NCBI GenBank assembly: GCA_963835465.1 | Contig: CAWIFR010000001.1 | Location: forward strand, 124,001-188,000 | Source: Bog-756 sp963835465 | Lineage (GTDB): Bacteria; Actinomycetota; Acidimicrobiia; Acidimicrobiales; RAAP-2 | DNA length: 64,000 bases | Reading direction: 5' to 3' | Shown: one piece after another, positions 9,602-19,906 of the stretch | Position numbering within the stretch: position 1 is the stretch's first letter | Layout of the letters: the number at the start of each line of letters is the position of its first letter | The notes under the pieces: generated by a model | Seen by the model: only the letters and a program-made list of their open reading frames with translations | What the model was told of the DNA's origin: nothing | Database searches by the model: none | Translations under genes and position numbers: made by a program

Positions 9602-10276
9602 ATGGCGGCACTGCTGGCGTCGGTCCTGCCTCTGGCCGTCGGGGCTGCCATCAGCCCAACCCTCCTGGCGCTGCAGCTCCTGGTGCTGACCGGCGAGACC
9701 AGGCCGGTGGCACGGGCGTGGGCCCTGTGCGCCGGGGCGGCCCTGGTGCTGGCGGCGTTTTCGGTCCTCGGGCTGACCGTGCTCAATCACCTCCACCCCG
9801 GACGACATGGCCACACCTCGCTGCGCGACGCGGTGATCCTCTTCGCCGCCGCCGGGCTCATGGCCCTCTTGGCCGTGCGCTCCCTGCACAAGCGGCCCAC
9901 TCCGGCCGAGCAGCAGACGTCCCGCACCGCGGGCCGGCTCCAGCACGCCAACACGACCTGGTTCGTCGGCGTCGGGGCCATCGGGATGCTCGTCAACTTC
10001 TCCACCTTGGTGCTGTTCCTCCCCGCCCTCCACGAGATCACCCGGTCATCGGTCGGAGACGCAGGGCGTGCCGTGGCCTTGGCCATGCTCTATCTCGTGA
10101 CCCTGCTCCCGGTGCTGGCCCCGGTCACCGTGGTCAGCCTGCTCGGGCCCCGGGCCCAGCCGGCACTGCGAGCGACCCACTCCTTCGTGTCCGACCACGC
10201 CCGGCAGATCGGGACGGTGATCGAGGTGGTCTTCGCCGTCTACCTGACCTTGCGGGGCATCAGCGAGCTGCCCTGA
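9602..10276 (+). CDS. GAP/Sap-family polytopic membrane protein
   Basis: The 224-aa product has about six hydrophobic helices, starting at the N-terminus (LLASVLPLAVGAAISPTLLA). This layout, including the early ISPT motif and a polar loop after helix three (SLHKRPTPAEQQ), fits the GAP family (Sap, sulfolipid-addressing protein) related to LysE-type exporters. Members are thought to help move glycolipid or small molecules across the membrane. It lies 90 nt downstream of bsaP and may or may not be in that transcript. The substrate cannot be told from sequence. Confidence 0.75.
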   Translation: MAALLASVLPLAVGAAISPTLLALQLLVLTGETRPVARAWALCAGAALVLAAFSVLGLTVLNHLHPGRHGHTSLRDAVILFAAAGLMALLAVRSLHKRPTPAEQQTSRTAGRLQHANTTWFVGVGAIGMLVNFSTLVLFLPALHEITRSSVGDAGRAVALAMLYLVTLLPVLAPVTVVSLLGPRAQPALRATHSFVSDHARQIGTVIEVVFAVYLTLRGISELP

Positions 10277-10292
10277 GCGCTGAGCAGGGACC

Positions 10293-10574
10293 TCAGCCGG
10301 CCGGGACCTTCCAGCCACGGGACTCGGCGATCTCCTTGCACGTCGGACAGAGGGGATAGCGCTTCGGATTGCGGCCCGGCACCCAGATCTTGCCGCACAG
10401 GGCCTTGACCGCCGTGCCGTTGACCATGCCCTCCACCACTGACGGTCCCGCGGCCACGAAGTCACCCTTTTCCGGCTTGAACCCCTCCAGGACGATGTGG
10501 GACATGCGCTCATGGTCCCCGTCCAGCTCGGGATCGACCTGGGTGGGGGCGACGGTGATGCCGGTGTCGGTCAT
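10293..10574 (-). CDS. DUF3039 family protein
   Basis: The 93-aa product contains the DUF3039 core: HIVLEG, a VNGTAVKALCGKIWVPGR segment and CPTCKE. The three cysteines suggest a small zinc-binding site. The family is widespread in Actinobacteria and has no known function. ATG 10574 (MTDTGITVAPTQ) was preferred over an upstream in-frame start at 10655 because GGAG precedes it closely and the upstream residues are Arg-rich noise. It is convergent with the GAP-family gene and divergent from maf. Confidence 0.85.
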   Translation of the reverse strand: MTDTGITVAPTQVDPELDGDHERMSHIVLEGFKPEKGDFVAAGPSVVEGMVNGTAVKALCGKIWVPGRNPKRYPLCPTCKEIAESRGWKVPAG

Positions 10575-10645
10575 TACTCCAGGATCGCGCAACTCTCCGG
10601 CCCAGTGCGATCCGCCCCTCCTCCTCCTCCCCCTACGCTCATGGG

Positions 10646-11251
10646 ATGGCCCCACGAACGTTGGTCCTTGCCTCGGGCTCGCCGGCCCGGCTGCGGCTCC
10701 TCCGCGACGCCGGCTTCGACCCGATCGTCGTGGTCAGCGGGGTGGACGAGGATCGGGTGCAGGCGCCGGACACCCCGACGCTGGTCACCACCCTGGCCGA
10801 GCTCAAGGCGGCCGCCGTGGCCGACCCCAGCGGACATGCCGTCGTCGTTGGGTGCGACTCCCTGCTCGAGTTCGACGGCAGGCCTCACGGCAAGCCCGCC
10901 TCCGCCGAGCAGGCCCGGGCGTGGCTCCGGGCCATGCGGGGTCGGTCGGGCACCCTCTACACCGGGCACGGTGTCGTTGATGAGCGCACCGGCCGGCAGG
11001 TCAGTGCCGTTGCCGCCACCACCGTTCGGTTCGGGATGACCACCGACGCCGAGATCGACGCCTATCTCACCACGGGTGAAGCCCTGGTCGTGGCCGGCGC
11101 GTTCACCCTCGACGGCCGATCGGCGCCGTTCATCGACGGCGTCGACGGCGACCCGGGCAACGTCATCGGGCTCTCCCTGCCCCTCCTGCGCACGCTGCTG
11201 ACCCGCCTGGACATCCCCATCACCGACCTTTGGGCCGGCATCCCGGCATGA
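10646..11251 (+). CDS. maf: Maf-family nucleoside triphosphate pyrophosphatase
   Basis: Maf proteins hydrolyse non-canonical or modified nucleoside triphosphates to monophosphates and were first linked to septum inhibition. The 201-aa protein starts with LVLASGSPARLRLLRDAGF, the family's phosphate-binding N-terminus, and has VVGCDSLLEFDG (catalytic Asp region), GKPASAEQARAWL and FTLDGRSAPFIDGVDGDPGNVIGL. The gene ends in an ATGA overlap with dus, so the two are translationally coupled. Confidence 0.93.
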   Translation: MAPRTLVLASGSPARLRLLRDAGFDPIVVVSGVDEDRVQAPDTPTLVTTLAELKAAAVADPSGHAVVVGCDSLLEFDGRPHGKPASAEQARAWLRAMRGRSGTLYTGHGVVDERTGRQVSAVAATTVRFGMTTDAEIDAYLTTGEALVVAGAFTLDGRSAPFIDGVDGDPGNVIGLSLPLLRTLLTRLDIPITDLWAGIPA

Positions 11252-12383
11252 CCGGCTCCCCGACTCTTCCACCCTCAAGCTGGGGTCGCTGGCCATCGAC
11301 CCGCCCGTGGTGCTGGCTCCCATGGCCGGGGTGACCAACGTGGCCTTCCGCCAGCTGTGCCGGACGTTCGGGGCCGGACTCTACGTGAGCGAGATGATCA
11401 CGGCCAGGGCTCTGGTGGAGGGAAATGCCAAGACCCTGGGCATGGCGGCCTTCGCCGCTGACGAACCGGTCCGGAGCGTGCAACTGTGCGGTGTGGACCC
11501 ATCGGTCATGGGGGCGGCCGTGGACCGCCTGGTGCACGAGATCGGCGTGGACCACATCGACCTCAACTTCGGCTGCCCGGCCGGGAAGGTCACCAGGCAG
11601 GGGGCGGGAGCTGCCCTCCCCGTCCACCGGGCCCTGTTCGCCGCCATCGTCGGGTCCGCTGTCGGGGCCGCCGGGTCGGTGCCGGTCACCGTCAAGCTGC
11701 GCCTCGGCATCGACGATGGGCACATCACCTACCTGGAGGCCGGGACCATCGCCGAGGACCAGGGCGTGGCCGCTGTCACCCTCCATGCCCGGACCGCCGA
11801 ACAGCTCTACTCGGGCACGGCGGACTGGGAGGCCATCGGCGAGCTCAAGGCGGCGGTCACCTCGGTGCCCGTGCTGGGAAACGGGGACCTCTGGGAGGCC
11901 TCTGACGCACTCGCCATGGTCGCCGACACCGGGTGCGACGGCGTGGTGGTGGGGAGGGGGTGCCTCGGTCGACCCTGGCTCTTCCGCGATCTGGCCGATG
12001 CCTTCGCGGGACGCCCCGTGGCCCCGCCGCCGGACCTGGCCGCCATCGTCGCCATGATGCGCACCCACGCCGAGCTCCTCGGCGAGACCTTCGGCGAGGA
12101 GCTCGGCGTCCGCCAGTTCCGCAAGCACGCGGGCTGGTACCTCACCGGGTTTCCCGTGGGGTCGGGTGTGCGACGGTCCCTGGGCCTGGCCGCCTCGCTG
12201 GCCGAGCTCCACCAGCTGCTGGACGGCTTGGACGGCGACCTGGCCTTCCCGGTCGATGCGCTGCGGATGCCCCGCGGCCACACCAACGGCCCCCGCCCGG
12301 TCCGCCTGCCCGCGGGCTGGCTGGACGATGTGGACGACCCCACGCCCCCGGCCGGTGGCGATCTCCTGGTTTCGGGGGGATGA
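11248..12383 (+). CDS. dus: tRNA-dihydrouridine synthase (frame broken near 11273)
   Basis: Dus enzymes are FMN-dependent and reduce uridines in the tRNA D-loop. The protein shows VVLAPMAGVTNVAFR, MITARAL, DLNFGCPAGKV (catalytic Cys) and GVAAVTLHARTAEQLY. The first in-frame start codon is GTG 11307, yet the residues just before it (LKLGSLAIDPP) are the family's true N-terminus. The ATG at 11248 overlaps the maf stop (ATGA) and reads into that segment if one C is restored near 11273, giving MTGSPTLPPLKLGSLAID. A deletion in the C-run is therefore likely. The lysine usual in the Dus LxRG/K region reads QGAGAALPVH here. Confidence 0.9.
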
Positions 12384-13852
12384 CCGTGCCAGACACCGAC
12401 TCGGTACCGGATCGCTCCCCGGCGACACGGCCGTCTCACCGCCGGCTGGCCGTCACCGGTGCCAACGGCTTCGTCGGACGGGAGCTGGTCGCCCACCTCT
12501 CGAACGCGGGTTTCACCGTGCGGGCCCTGGTCCGAGACCCTGACGCCCTCGGGGTGGAGGCCGGGATCGAGGTCTACCCGGTGGACGTGGCCGACACCGC
12601 CGCACTGGGTCTGGCCCTGTCGGGATGCGAAGTGGCCTACTACCTGGTCCACGCCATGGCCGGTGGCACCGGCTTCGCTGACCGGGACCGGGACCTGGCC
12701 CGCTCCTTTTCCGAGGCCGCCCGTCGGGCCGGCGTGGGTCGGATCGTCTACCTCGGCGGGCTCGGGCACGGCGACCTCTCCGAGCACCTGTCCAGCCGGC
12801 AGGAGGTCGGTGAGGTCCTCGGGTCGACCGGGGTGCCGACGGTTGAGCTGCGGGCCGCCGTGATCCTCGGGGCGGGGAGCATCTCTTTTGAGATGGTCCG
12901 ATACCTCACCGAGCGGCTGCCCATGATGGTCTGCCCCCGCTGGGTGAACACCCGGGTCCAGCCCCTGGCTCTCTCCGACCTGCTGGAGTACCTGAGTGAG
13001 GCGGCCGACGTGGAGCCCGGGGTCTACGAGATCGGGAGCCCCGATGTCACCACCTACCGGGAGATGATGGACGCCTACGCCCGGGTCCGAGGTCTCCGCC
13101 GTCGGTTCATCATCAAGGTGCCCGTGCTCAGCCCGGCGCTCTCGGCCCACTGGGTCGACCTCGTGACACCGGTCGACCAGACGGTCAGCCACGCCCTCAT
13201 CGAGAGCCTGGCCAACGAGGTCACGGTGCGGGACCCCGGACGGGCCGCGGCGGCCTTCTCGGTGCGCCCCCTGGAGTCGGAGGCGGCCATCCGGGACGCC
13301 CTCGAACGCCAGGCGGCCCAGGTGCCTGGGTCCCTCTTCGATCGGCGCCAGGGGCTCGACCAGGGCGTGTACACCGACCGCTCATCGGCCCGGGTGCGTC
13401 CGGCCGGCATCTCCCCCGACGGCGCCGTGGCCGGGGTGGAGGCCGACCTGGACGACTGTGGGGGCCAGTTGACCTGGTACGGCTGGCCCTACGCCTGGCA
13501 GCTGCGCATCGCCCTCGGCCACCGATTCGACGAGGATCTCCGACTGGGTCGACCCGAGCGGGTCGAAGTGGGAGCCACAGTCGACTGGTGGGACGTCGAG
13601 GTCCGGGAGCCCCAGTCCCTGGTGCTGTCCACCCGCACCTGGTTCTGCGGCGACGCGTGGCTGGGGTTCCGGGTCTCATCCACCCATCCCGTCCACATCG
13701 AGCAGGTCGGCTCCCTCCGCACCAGGGGCCTGGTAGGCATGGCCTACTGGTGGCTGCTCTGGCCGATCCATCAGATCGCCTTCCGGGCCATGGTCCACCA
13801 CCGTGTGGTCCGTGCCCGCCAGATGGCCCGTCGGATGGAGCGTCACCGCTGA
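12380..13852 (+). CDS. NAD(P)-binding Rossmann protein with DUF2867-like C-terminal domain
   Basis: The 490-aa product starts at ATG 12380, overlapping the dus stop by 4 nt. Residues about 20-300 form an atypical short-chain/extended Rossmann domain: VTGANGFVG, a DVADTAALGLALSG pairing segment and YLGGLG. The C-terminal 190 residues (from about SARVRPAGISPDG) match the DUF2867 type of domain that follows such Rossmann domains in actinobacterial proteins, ending in a hydrophobic stretch (GMAYWWLLWPIHQIAFRAM) that may touch the membrane. The reaction is not known. The maf-dus-this gene string looks like one operon. Confidence 0.85.
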   Translation: MTVPDTDSVPDRSPATRPSHRRLAVTGANGFVGRELVAHLSNAGFTVRALVRDPDALGVEAGIEVYPVDVADTAALGLALSGCEVAYYLVHAMAGGTGFADRDRDLARSFSEAARRAGVGRIVYLGGLGHGDLSEHLSSRQEVGEVLGSTGVPTVELRAAVILGAGSISFEMVRYLTERLPMMVCPRWVNTRVQPLALSDLLEYLSEAADVEPGVYEIGSPDVTTYREMMDAYARVRGLRRRFIIKVPVLSPALSAHWVDLVTPVDQTVSHALIESLANEVTVRDPGRAAAAFSVRPLESEAAIRDALERQAAQVPGSLFDRRQGLDQGVYTDRSSARVRPAGISPDGAVAGVEADLDDCGGQLTWYGWPYAWQLRIALGHRFDEDLRLGRPERVEVGATVDWWDVEVREPQSLVLSTRTWFCGDAWLGFRVSSTHPVHIEQVGSLRTRGLVGMAYWWLLWPIHQIAFRAMVHHRVVRARQMARRMERHR

Positions 13853-13939
13853 CGCCGGAGCGCGCCAGCCCTTCGGCCGCGCTGTGGGAGACTGAGTGCG
13901 GTTGATCGCGTCGGGAGCCCCCGTCGTCGGCCCGGACGA

Positions 13940-15574
13940 ATGTTCCGGACCTCCTCTGGTCACCCCCGCTCCCTGATGATCGTCGGCTCCTCCCTCACCA
14001 TCGAAATCGGCGACCGCACGCTGCTCCGCGACGCCTCCTTCGTGGTCGGCGCCGGGGAGAAGGTCGGCCTCGTCGGTCGCAACGGCACCGGGAAGTCCAC
14101 CTTCATCTCGGTGATCATCGACGAGCCGGGTCACAACGTCCGGTCCACCGGCAGTGCTGCCATCCGCGGCACCTACAGCTACCTGCCCCAGGTGCCCGTA
14201 CCCCACGGGCTCGGGTTGGAGCCCATCGGCTTCTCCCACGTCCTGTCGGGACGGGGCCTCGACGTGCTCGACGACGCCCTCAACAAGGCGCGGACCCAGA
14301 TGGCCAAGGACCCGAGCAGCGAAAACATCGAGCTCTTCTCGGACCTCGAGGAGCAGTTCCGGGAGAACGGTGGCTACGAGGCGGAGTCCACCATGGCCCG
14401 CCTCGCCGACGGCCTGGGCCTCCGTCAGGAGTTGCTGCTGGAAGACATCGAGAGCCTGTCGGGCGGTCAGCGTCGCCGGGTGGATCTCATCCGGATCCTC
14501 TTCCAGGGCCCGGACACCATGATCCTGGACGAGCCCACCAACCACCTCGACCTACCGGCCAAACGCTGGCTCATGGAGGAGTTGGAACGGTTCCCCGGGG
14601 CGATCCTGGTGGTCAGCCACGACCTCAAGCTGCTCGACCGCTCCATCAACAAGGTGCTCCATCTGTCCGACGGTCGACTCCACGAGTTCAAGGGGACCTA
14701 CTCGTCCTACATGGTCCAACTGGAAGCGGACCAAAGCCAGCGGGAGCGGGCTTCCCTGCTCGAGGGGCGGGAGATCAAGCGCCTGTCCACGCTGGCCGAC
14801 TCCATGCGAGGCAGTACCAACCGCCGAGCCCGGATCGCCAAGTCCCTGGACAAGCGGGTGGAGCGGCTCAAGTCGGCCAAGACCGAGGTGCACAAGCGCG
14901 AGAAGAAGAGCTCCTTCCGGCTTCCGACGCCCCAACGGTCCGGCGAGGTACCGCTGCGGACCACCGGACTCGTCGTCCGCTACGACACGACCACCGTCCT
15001 CCGGGGGGTCGACTTCCACTGCCGCCGGGGGGACCGGGCTGTGATCATCGGCAGGAACGGGGCCGGCAAGTCCAGCCTGCTGCGCTGCCTGGCCGGCGTG
15101 CAGGAGCCCACCGACGGCACCGTCGAGTTGGGGGCCAACGTCACCCTCGGCTACTTCGCCCAGGAGCATGAGCAGGTCGACATGGACAGGACGGTGCTCG
15201 ACAACATCGACGACACCATCCTGGTGCAGGAGACCGAGCGCCGGGCCCTGCTCGGGATGTTCGGCATCGCCGGGAAGGCCGCCTACCAGATGCCGAGAAC
15301 CCTCTCGGGCGGCGAGCGGGCCAAGCTCGGGCTGGCCATGTTGGCCGCCGGCCGCGCCAACGTTCTCCTGCTCGACGAGCCGACCAACAACCTCGACCCG
15401 TCCTCCATCGAGGCGGTGGGAACGATGCTCAGCCAGTGGCCCGGGACCATCGTGGTGGTCAGCCACGACCGCACCTTCGTCGAGGCCCTGGCCCCGACCC
15501 ACTGCCTCAAGCTGCCCGACGAGGTCTTCACCCACTGGGACGACGACTACCTCGACCAGGTGGAGATGAAATAG
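13940..15574 (+). CDS. ABC-F family ATP-binding protein
   Basis: This is a second soluble tandem-ABC protein, 544 aa (532 aa if it starts at ATG 13976). Domain 1 has GRNGTGKST, LSGGQRRR and LDEPTNHLDL; domain 2 has GRNGAGKSS, LSGGERAK and LDEPTNNLDP. Between them lies a Lys/Arg/Glu-rich linker (ASLLEGREIKRLSTLADSMR and following) of the kind that contacts the ribosome. It lacks the Uup C-terminal coiled coil and does not look like EttA, so the subfamily is open. The function is probably translation-related or ribosome protection. Confidence 0.93.
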   Translation: MFRTSSGHPRSLMIVGSSLTIEIGDRTLLRDASFVVGAGEKVGLVGRNGTGKSTFISVIIDEPGHNVRSTGSAAIRGTYSYLPQVPVPHGLGLEPIGFSHVLSGRGLDVLDDALNKARTQMAKDPSSENIELFSDLEEQFRENGGYEAESTMARLADGLGLRQELLLEDIESLSGGQRRRVDLIRILFQGPDTMILDEPTNHLDLPAKRWLMEELERFPGAILVVSHDLKLLDRSINKVLHLSDGRLHEFKGTYSSYMVQLEADQSQRERASLLEGREIKRLSTLADSMRGSTNRRARIAKSLDKRVERLKSAKTEVHKREKKSSFRLPTPQRSGEVPLRTTGLVVRYDTTTVLRGVDFHCRRGDRAVIIGRNGAGKSSLLRCLAGVQEPTDGTVELGANVTLGYFAQEHEQVDMDRTVLDNIDDTILVQETERRALLGMFGIAGKAAYQMPRTLSGGERAKLGLAMLAAGRANVLLLDEPTNNLDPSSIEAVGTMLSQWPGTIVVVSHDRTFVEALAPTHCLKLPDEVFTHWDDDYLDQVEMK

Positions 15575-15656
15575 CCCGACGCGTCGCCGGCGGGCGGGCC
15601 GACGCCGTGCGTGGGCCTCGCCGAACCTGCCCCGAAATTCCCGGCTAAGGAAAGCC

Positions 15657-17257
15657 ATGCGGTGTGCCGATGATCTCCGCATGGCGGAATTTACTCGGAA
15701 CGAGTCTGGACGACCGTCCGGCACTACGGGTCGCTCGGCTGCCGACCGCGATCGTCGGACCGACAGCGGAGTCCTCGACGATCCGGTGGTCATCATCGGG
15801 GCCGGGCCGGCTGGGCTCACGGCGGCATACCAGCTCGTGCAACGGGGTGACCCGGTGGTCGTGGTGGAGGCCGAGGACGTGGTCGGCGGCATCAGCCGCA
15901 CGGTAGAGCGGGACGGCTGGCGGTTCGACATCGGGGGCCACCGCTTCTTCACCAAGGTGGGGCCGGTCGAAGACCTGTGGCACGAGATCCTTCCCCCCGA
16001 GGACTTCCTCGTGCGACCGCGGATGAGCAGGATCTTCTACGACGGCAAGTACTACGACTACCCGCTGCGGGCCGCCAATGCGCTGCGCAACCTGGGCCTG
16101 TGGGAGTCATTCCTCTGCGGCACCTCCTACCTCCGGTCGCGGGTCCGGCCACCCCGCGATCAGTCGAACTACGAGGGATGGTTGGTGGCCCGATTCGGTT
16201 GGCGCCTCTACCGGACCTTCTTCAAGACCTACACCGAGAAGGTGTGGGGCGTCCCAGTCCACGAGATGCCATCCGACTGGGCCGCGCAGCGGATCAAGAA
16301 TCTCGATCTCGGCAAGGCCGTGCTCAACGCCCTCACTCCGAGACGCAACCAGCAACAGATCACCAGCCTCATCGAGGAGTTCCAATACCCCAAGTTCGGA
16401 CCCGGGATGATGTGGGAGCGATGCCGGGATCTGGTCGAGAAGGGAGGAGGCACGGTGCTGACGGGGACCGAGGTGGTCTCCATCGGCGTGGAGGCGGGTC
16501 GGGCCACAGGGGTCACCATCCGAAACGCCGACGGCGAGTGCCGCACCCTGGACGCCTCACACGTCATCTCATCCATGCCGATGCACGGGCTGGTCGACAC
16601 CATCAATCCTGCGCCGCCCGACGCTGTGGTCCGAGCGGGGCGCAGCCTTCTCTACCGGGACTTCCTTACCGTGGCCCTCGTGGTCCCCCGAGCCAGCGGC
16701 TTTCCCGACAACTGGATCTACATCCACTCAGCGACGTGAAGGTCGGCCGGATCCAAAACTTCAGCTCCTGGTCACCGTTCATGGTCAAAGACGGGCGGAC
16801 CTGCCTGGGGCTCGAGTATTTCGTGTTCGAAGGAGACGAGCTGTGGGACAGCTCCGATGAGGCACTGATCGCCCGTGGCACCCGCGAACTCCAGCAGCTG
16901 GGCTTGGTCGAACCGGACGATGTCGAGACCGGCTATGTCGTCCGGGTGCCCAAGGCATACCCCTACTACGACACCACCTACCAGGCCAACGTCGCCGCAG
17001 TGGCCGACTATCTGGCCGACGAGATCCCCAATCTCCACCTGGTCGGACGCAACGGTATGCACAGGTACAACAACCAGGACCATTCCATGTACACGGCCAT
17101 GTTGACCGTGGACAACATCCACGGCGCCGACCACGACATCTGGGCGGTCAACGTCGAGGAGGAGTACCTCGAGGAACAGGCCGGGCGCGGTGCCGGGCAA
17201 CGGTCCGGGGGCACTGGTCGGGATGCACCGGTGCTGGCCCGACCTGTCGGCCGGTGA
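15657..17257 (+). CDS. FAD/NAD(P)-dependent oxidoreductase, UGM/protoporphyrinogen-oxidase-like (frame broken near 16728)
   Basis: A dinucleotide-binding motif, VVIIGAGPAGLTAAYQL, is followed by VVEAEDVVGGISRTV and DIGGHRFFTK, as in flavoproteins of the UDP-galactopyranose mutase/amine oxidase superfamily. The first frame stops at 16739 after NWIYIHSAT; another frame continues with DVKVGRIQNFSSWSPFM through GRNGMHRYNNQDHSMYTAML to 17257. One missing base near 16728 explains this. The rebuilt protein is about 533 aa. These proteins often stand beside glycosyltransferases in envelope-glycan loci, and a GT-C-like gene follows 60 nt later. The substrate is unknown. Confidence 0.87.
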
Positions 17258-17317
17258 ATCCCGCACGGTCCGACCGGGCCCACCGTGGCGGGACGGCTCG
17301 TCAAGTAGGGAGCTGAT

Positions 17318-18853
17318 GTGTCCACGCCGGCGGGCGGTTCGGTCCCGATCGCTGCGGCCACCACCCAGAGCACCCGGGCCGCCCTCTCGCACCTGACCCT
17401 CAGCGGCGTGGGTCGGGATGTGGCGGCCATGCTCGTCGTCTGGATGGCCGTCGTCGCCATCGGATTCGCCCTGCGCCGTCTGTTGCTGCAGACCGAGCCC
17501 GCCGAGCCGCTGGGTGACGGGTCCGTGGCCATCGGTCTCGGGATCACCGGATACGGCGCTGTCGTGCTGATCATCGGGTCGGTCCACCTTCTCCGGACGG
17601 GACCCGTCGTCGCCGTCACGGTGGCTACCGCACTCCTCTTTGTGTGGATCGGACGGGATGTGGTTGCGACCGCCCACGGACTCGCTCAGGGCATGACCGC
17701 CGCGTTCCGGCGCGAGTGGATCGTCCTCGTACCCGTCCTGCTCCTGCTCGCCGTGGCCTTGCTGGCCGGCTTCCGCCCACCGGAGGCCACTGACGAGATC
17801 GCCTATCACTGGCCAGCTCCAGAACTGTGGGCCAGGGTCGGACACTGGATCGTGAGCCCGTATCGGTTCACCAATAGCTTCGATCTCGCGGAGATCCTCT
17901 ACACGCCGGCCGCCATATTCCGTTCCTCGACCGCCGCCCATTGGACGGACACCGGGACCCTCGTCTTGCTGGCCCTCGGCGCTGCCGCACTGGCCCGACG
18001 GTTCGGCGGACTGGCCGCACTGACCGCCGCAGCCGTGATCGCCATTCCGGCCGCGGCCGACGAGAGTTGGTGGGCCTACAACGACGTCTTCGCCGCCTCA
18101 CTGGTCATGGCCGCCTGTGTCGCCGTGACCTCACCGCCGGGCATGAACCACACCGATTCCAGGGCCTACTGGACCGGAGGCGTCCTGATCGGCGGGGCCA
18201 TCTCGGTGAAACCCATCATGCTCCTCCTCGCACCCCTGCCCGTGATACTGGCCATGCACGCCGAACGCCGACGCTCGGGGCGGTGGTCGGCCCCCGGTCA
18301 GCTCGGCGTCCTCGTTCCCTTGGCCGTGCCCAGCGCCGTGGCGTCGGTGGGGTGGTTCGCCTACTCACGATCGATCACCGGCCGCTGGTTCCAGAGCACT
18401 GGGCTCGTGGTGGCCCGGTTCGGCCACGACCCGACCAATGGCTTGGCCACCATCAGGCTCCCCACGTTCGTCGAGGCCATCGTCATGCCCTTCTTGCCGA
18501 TGGCCACCGGCCTCATCGGCCAGCGCGAACCGTACGGGGGGCGGAGTGGACTCGTGCTCGTCCTGTTCATTCCGGTCATGGCGGTCACTGCCGTACGCAT
18601 GGACGGCCATGATCGACGGGAGTTCGGCCGGCTCGCGCTCCCGGTGCTCATCGCCTATCTGCTGGCCGGCATTCTGATCGTGCGGACCCGCTTCCTGCTG
18701 GTCGACTACGCCGCCGCCATCGCTGCGGCAACCTGCGCACTCGTGTGGTGGGAGCACCGATCCCCGGCCCGGTGGGGCCCCCTCCTGCACTGGAGCTTTC
18801 GCGCACTGATCGTGCTGGGCGTGCTGGACACCGTCCGCCACGCCCTGCCGTAA
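17318..18853 (+). CDS. Polytopic membrane protein, probable GT-C glycosyltransferase
   Basis: The 511-aa product has about ten to twelve hydrophobic helices. After the first helices, the loop FRPPEATDEIAYHWPAPELW carries acidic residues near the outer face, as in GT-C enzymes of the mannosyltransferase/ArnT type that use lipid-phosphate sugars. Another conserved-looking loop is ADESWWAYNDVFAASLVMA. It follows the FAD oxidoreductase by 60 nt and probably works with it on a cell-envelope glycan or glycolipid. No specific family name can be defended. Confidence 0.75.
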   Translation: MSTPAGGSVPIAAATTQSTRAALSHLTLSGVGRDVAAMLVVWMAVVAIGFALRRLLLQTEPAEPLGDGSVAIGLGITGYGAVVLIIGSVHLLRTGPVVAVTVATALLFVWIGRDVVATAHGLAQGMTAAFRREWIVLVPVLLLLAVALLAGFRPPEATDEIAYHWPAPELWARVGHWIVSPYRFTNSFDLAEILYTPAAIFRSSTAAHWTDTGTLVLLALGAAALARRFGGLAALTAAAVIAIPAAADESWWAYNDVFAASLVMAACVAVTSPPGMNHTDSRAYWTGGVLIGGAISVKPIMLLLAPLPVILAMHAERRRSGRWSAPGQLGVLVPLAVPSAVASVGWFAYSRSITGRWFQSTGLVVARFGHDPTNGLATIRLPTFVEAIVMPFLPMATGLIGQREPYGGRSGLVLVLFIPVMAVTAVRMDGHDRREFGRLALPVLIAYLLAGILIVRTRFLLVDYAAAIAAATCALVWWEHRSPARWGPLLHWSFRALIVLGVLDTVRHALP

Positions 18854-18892
18854 CGGGGTCGTGGCGCCAGAAGTGATCCTGGTGCGGTTCGG

Positions 18893-19906
18893 CTACCGGC
18901 CCGCCTGGGGAGCCCGCCCGTTGCTCAGACCGTTCTCGCTCACTCCGCCGTCGACACCGGCATCCTTCATGGCGTCCACCAGCACCTGAGCCGCCCCCAC
19001 CAGGCCTGCAGCCTCATAGGGGACGACGATCTTGGAGTTGGGCGAGGTGGCCAGTGCCTGGAGGGCTCGGAGCTGCATGATGGCCAGCGTGTTGGGATGG
19101 ATGACGGATGTGTCGATGGCGTTCAGTGCCGCCGACTCCCCTTCGCCCCGCAGCTGGGCGGCCCGCTTCTCGCCGTCAGCCCGGAGCTCGAGCACCTGCT
19201 TTTGAGCCTCGGCGGCGAGGATGGACGCCTGCTTCTGACCCTCGGCCTCGAGCACGTTGGCCTGCTTCCGACCCTGGGCGCTGTTGATGGCCGACTGCTG
19301 CTCACCCTCGGACTTCAAGATGGCCGCCCGCTTGTGCTGCTCGGCCTCCTTCTGCTCCGACATGGCCTGGAGCACGTTGGCCGGCGGAGTGATATCGAGA
19401 ATCTCGATTCGATTGAGCCGCACACCCCACTTGAGCGTGGCCTCGGCCATGTGGTCCTGCATCTTGGAGTTGATGGTCTCCCGCTCGGAGAGCGACTCAT
19501 CGAGGGTGAGCTCACCGAAGACGGCACGCAGCGCGGTGCGGGCCATCTGGTCGATGGCCAGACCGAAGTCATTGACCTCGAACAGTGCCAGCTTCACGTC
19601 GGTGACCTGGCAGAAGATGGTGGCGCTGACCCACAGGGACACGTTGTCCTTGGTGATCACCGCCTGCTGGTCACCGGTCCGGGGGAACTCCCGCACGTCC
19701 ACCTTGTCCATCCGGTCAGCCAGCGGGAGCAGTACATGGAGACCGGGCTGCTTAATGGACTTGAACTCACCGAACCGCTTGACCACGCCCACGCAGCCCT
19801 GCTGGACCACCTTCAGGCATGACTTCAGGAAGACGACGATGAGAGCGAAGATCGCCACCGCCACCACCGCCAGCGCCACAGACGCTCCCACTGAACCGAT
19901 GATCAT
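18893..19906 (-). CDS. SPFH/band-7 membrane-anchored protein
   Basis: The 337-aa protein starts at ATG 19906, with a strong AGGAGG 8 nt upstream; an in-frame start further up was rejected for that reason. One N-terminal membrane segment (residues about 3-27) precedes an SPFH domain (GCVGVVKRFGEFKSIKQPGLH through LNRIEILDITPP). A long Ala/Glu/Gln/Lys coiled coil (QKEAEQHKRAAILKSEGEQQ and following) and an oligomerising tail come next. Such proteins form membrane-scaffold rings (stomatin/flotillin-like) and pair with NfeD proteins, and an NfeD-type gene lies just upstream on the same strand. Confidence 0.93.
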   Translation of the reverse strand: MIIGSVGASVALAVVAVAIFALIVVFLKSCLKVVQQGCVGVVKRFGEFKSIKQPGLHVLLPLADRMDKVDVREFPRTGDQQAVITKDNVSLWVSATIFCQVTDVKLALFEVNDFGLAIDQMARTALRAVFGELTLDESLSERETINSKMQDHMAEATLKWGVRLNRIEILDITPPANVLQAMSEQKEAEQHKRAAILKSEGEQQSAINSAQGRKQANVLEAEGQKQASILAAEAQKQVLELRADGEKRAAQLRGEGESAALNAIDTSVIHPNTLAIMQLRALQALATSPNSKIVVPYEAAGLVGAAQVLVDAMKDAGVDGGVSENGLSNGRAPQAGR

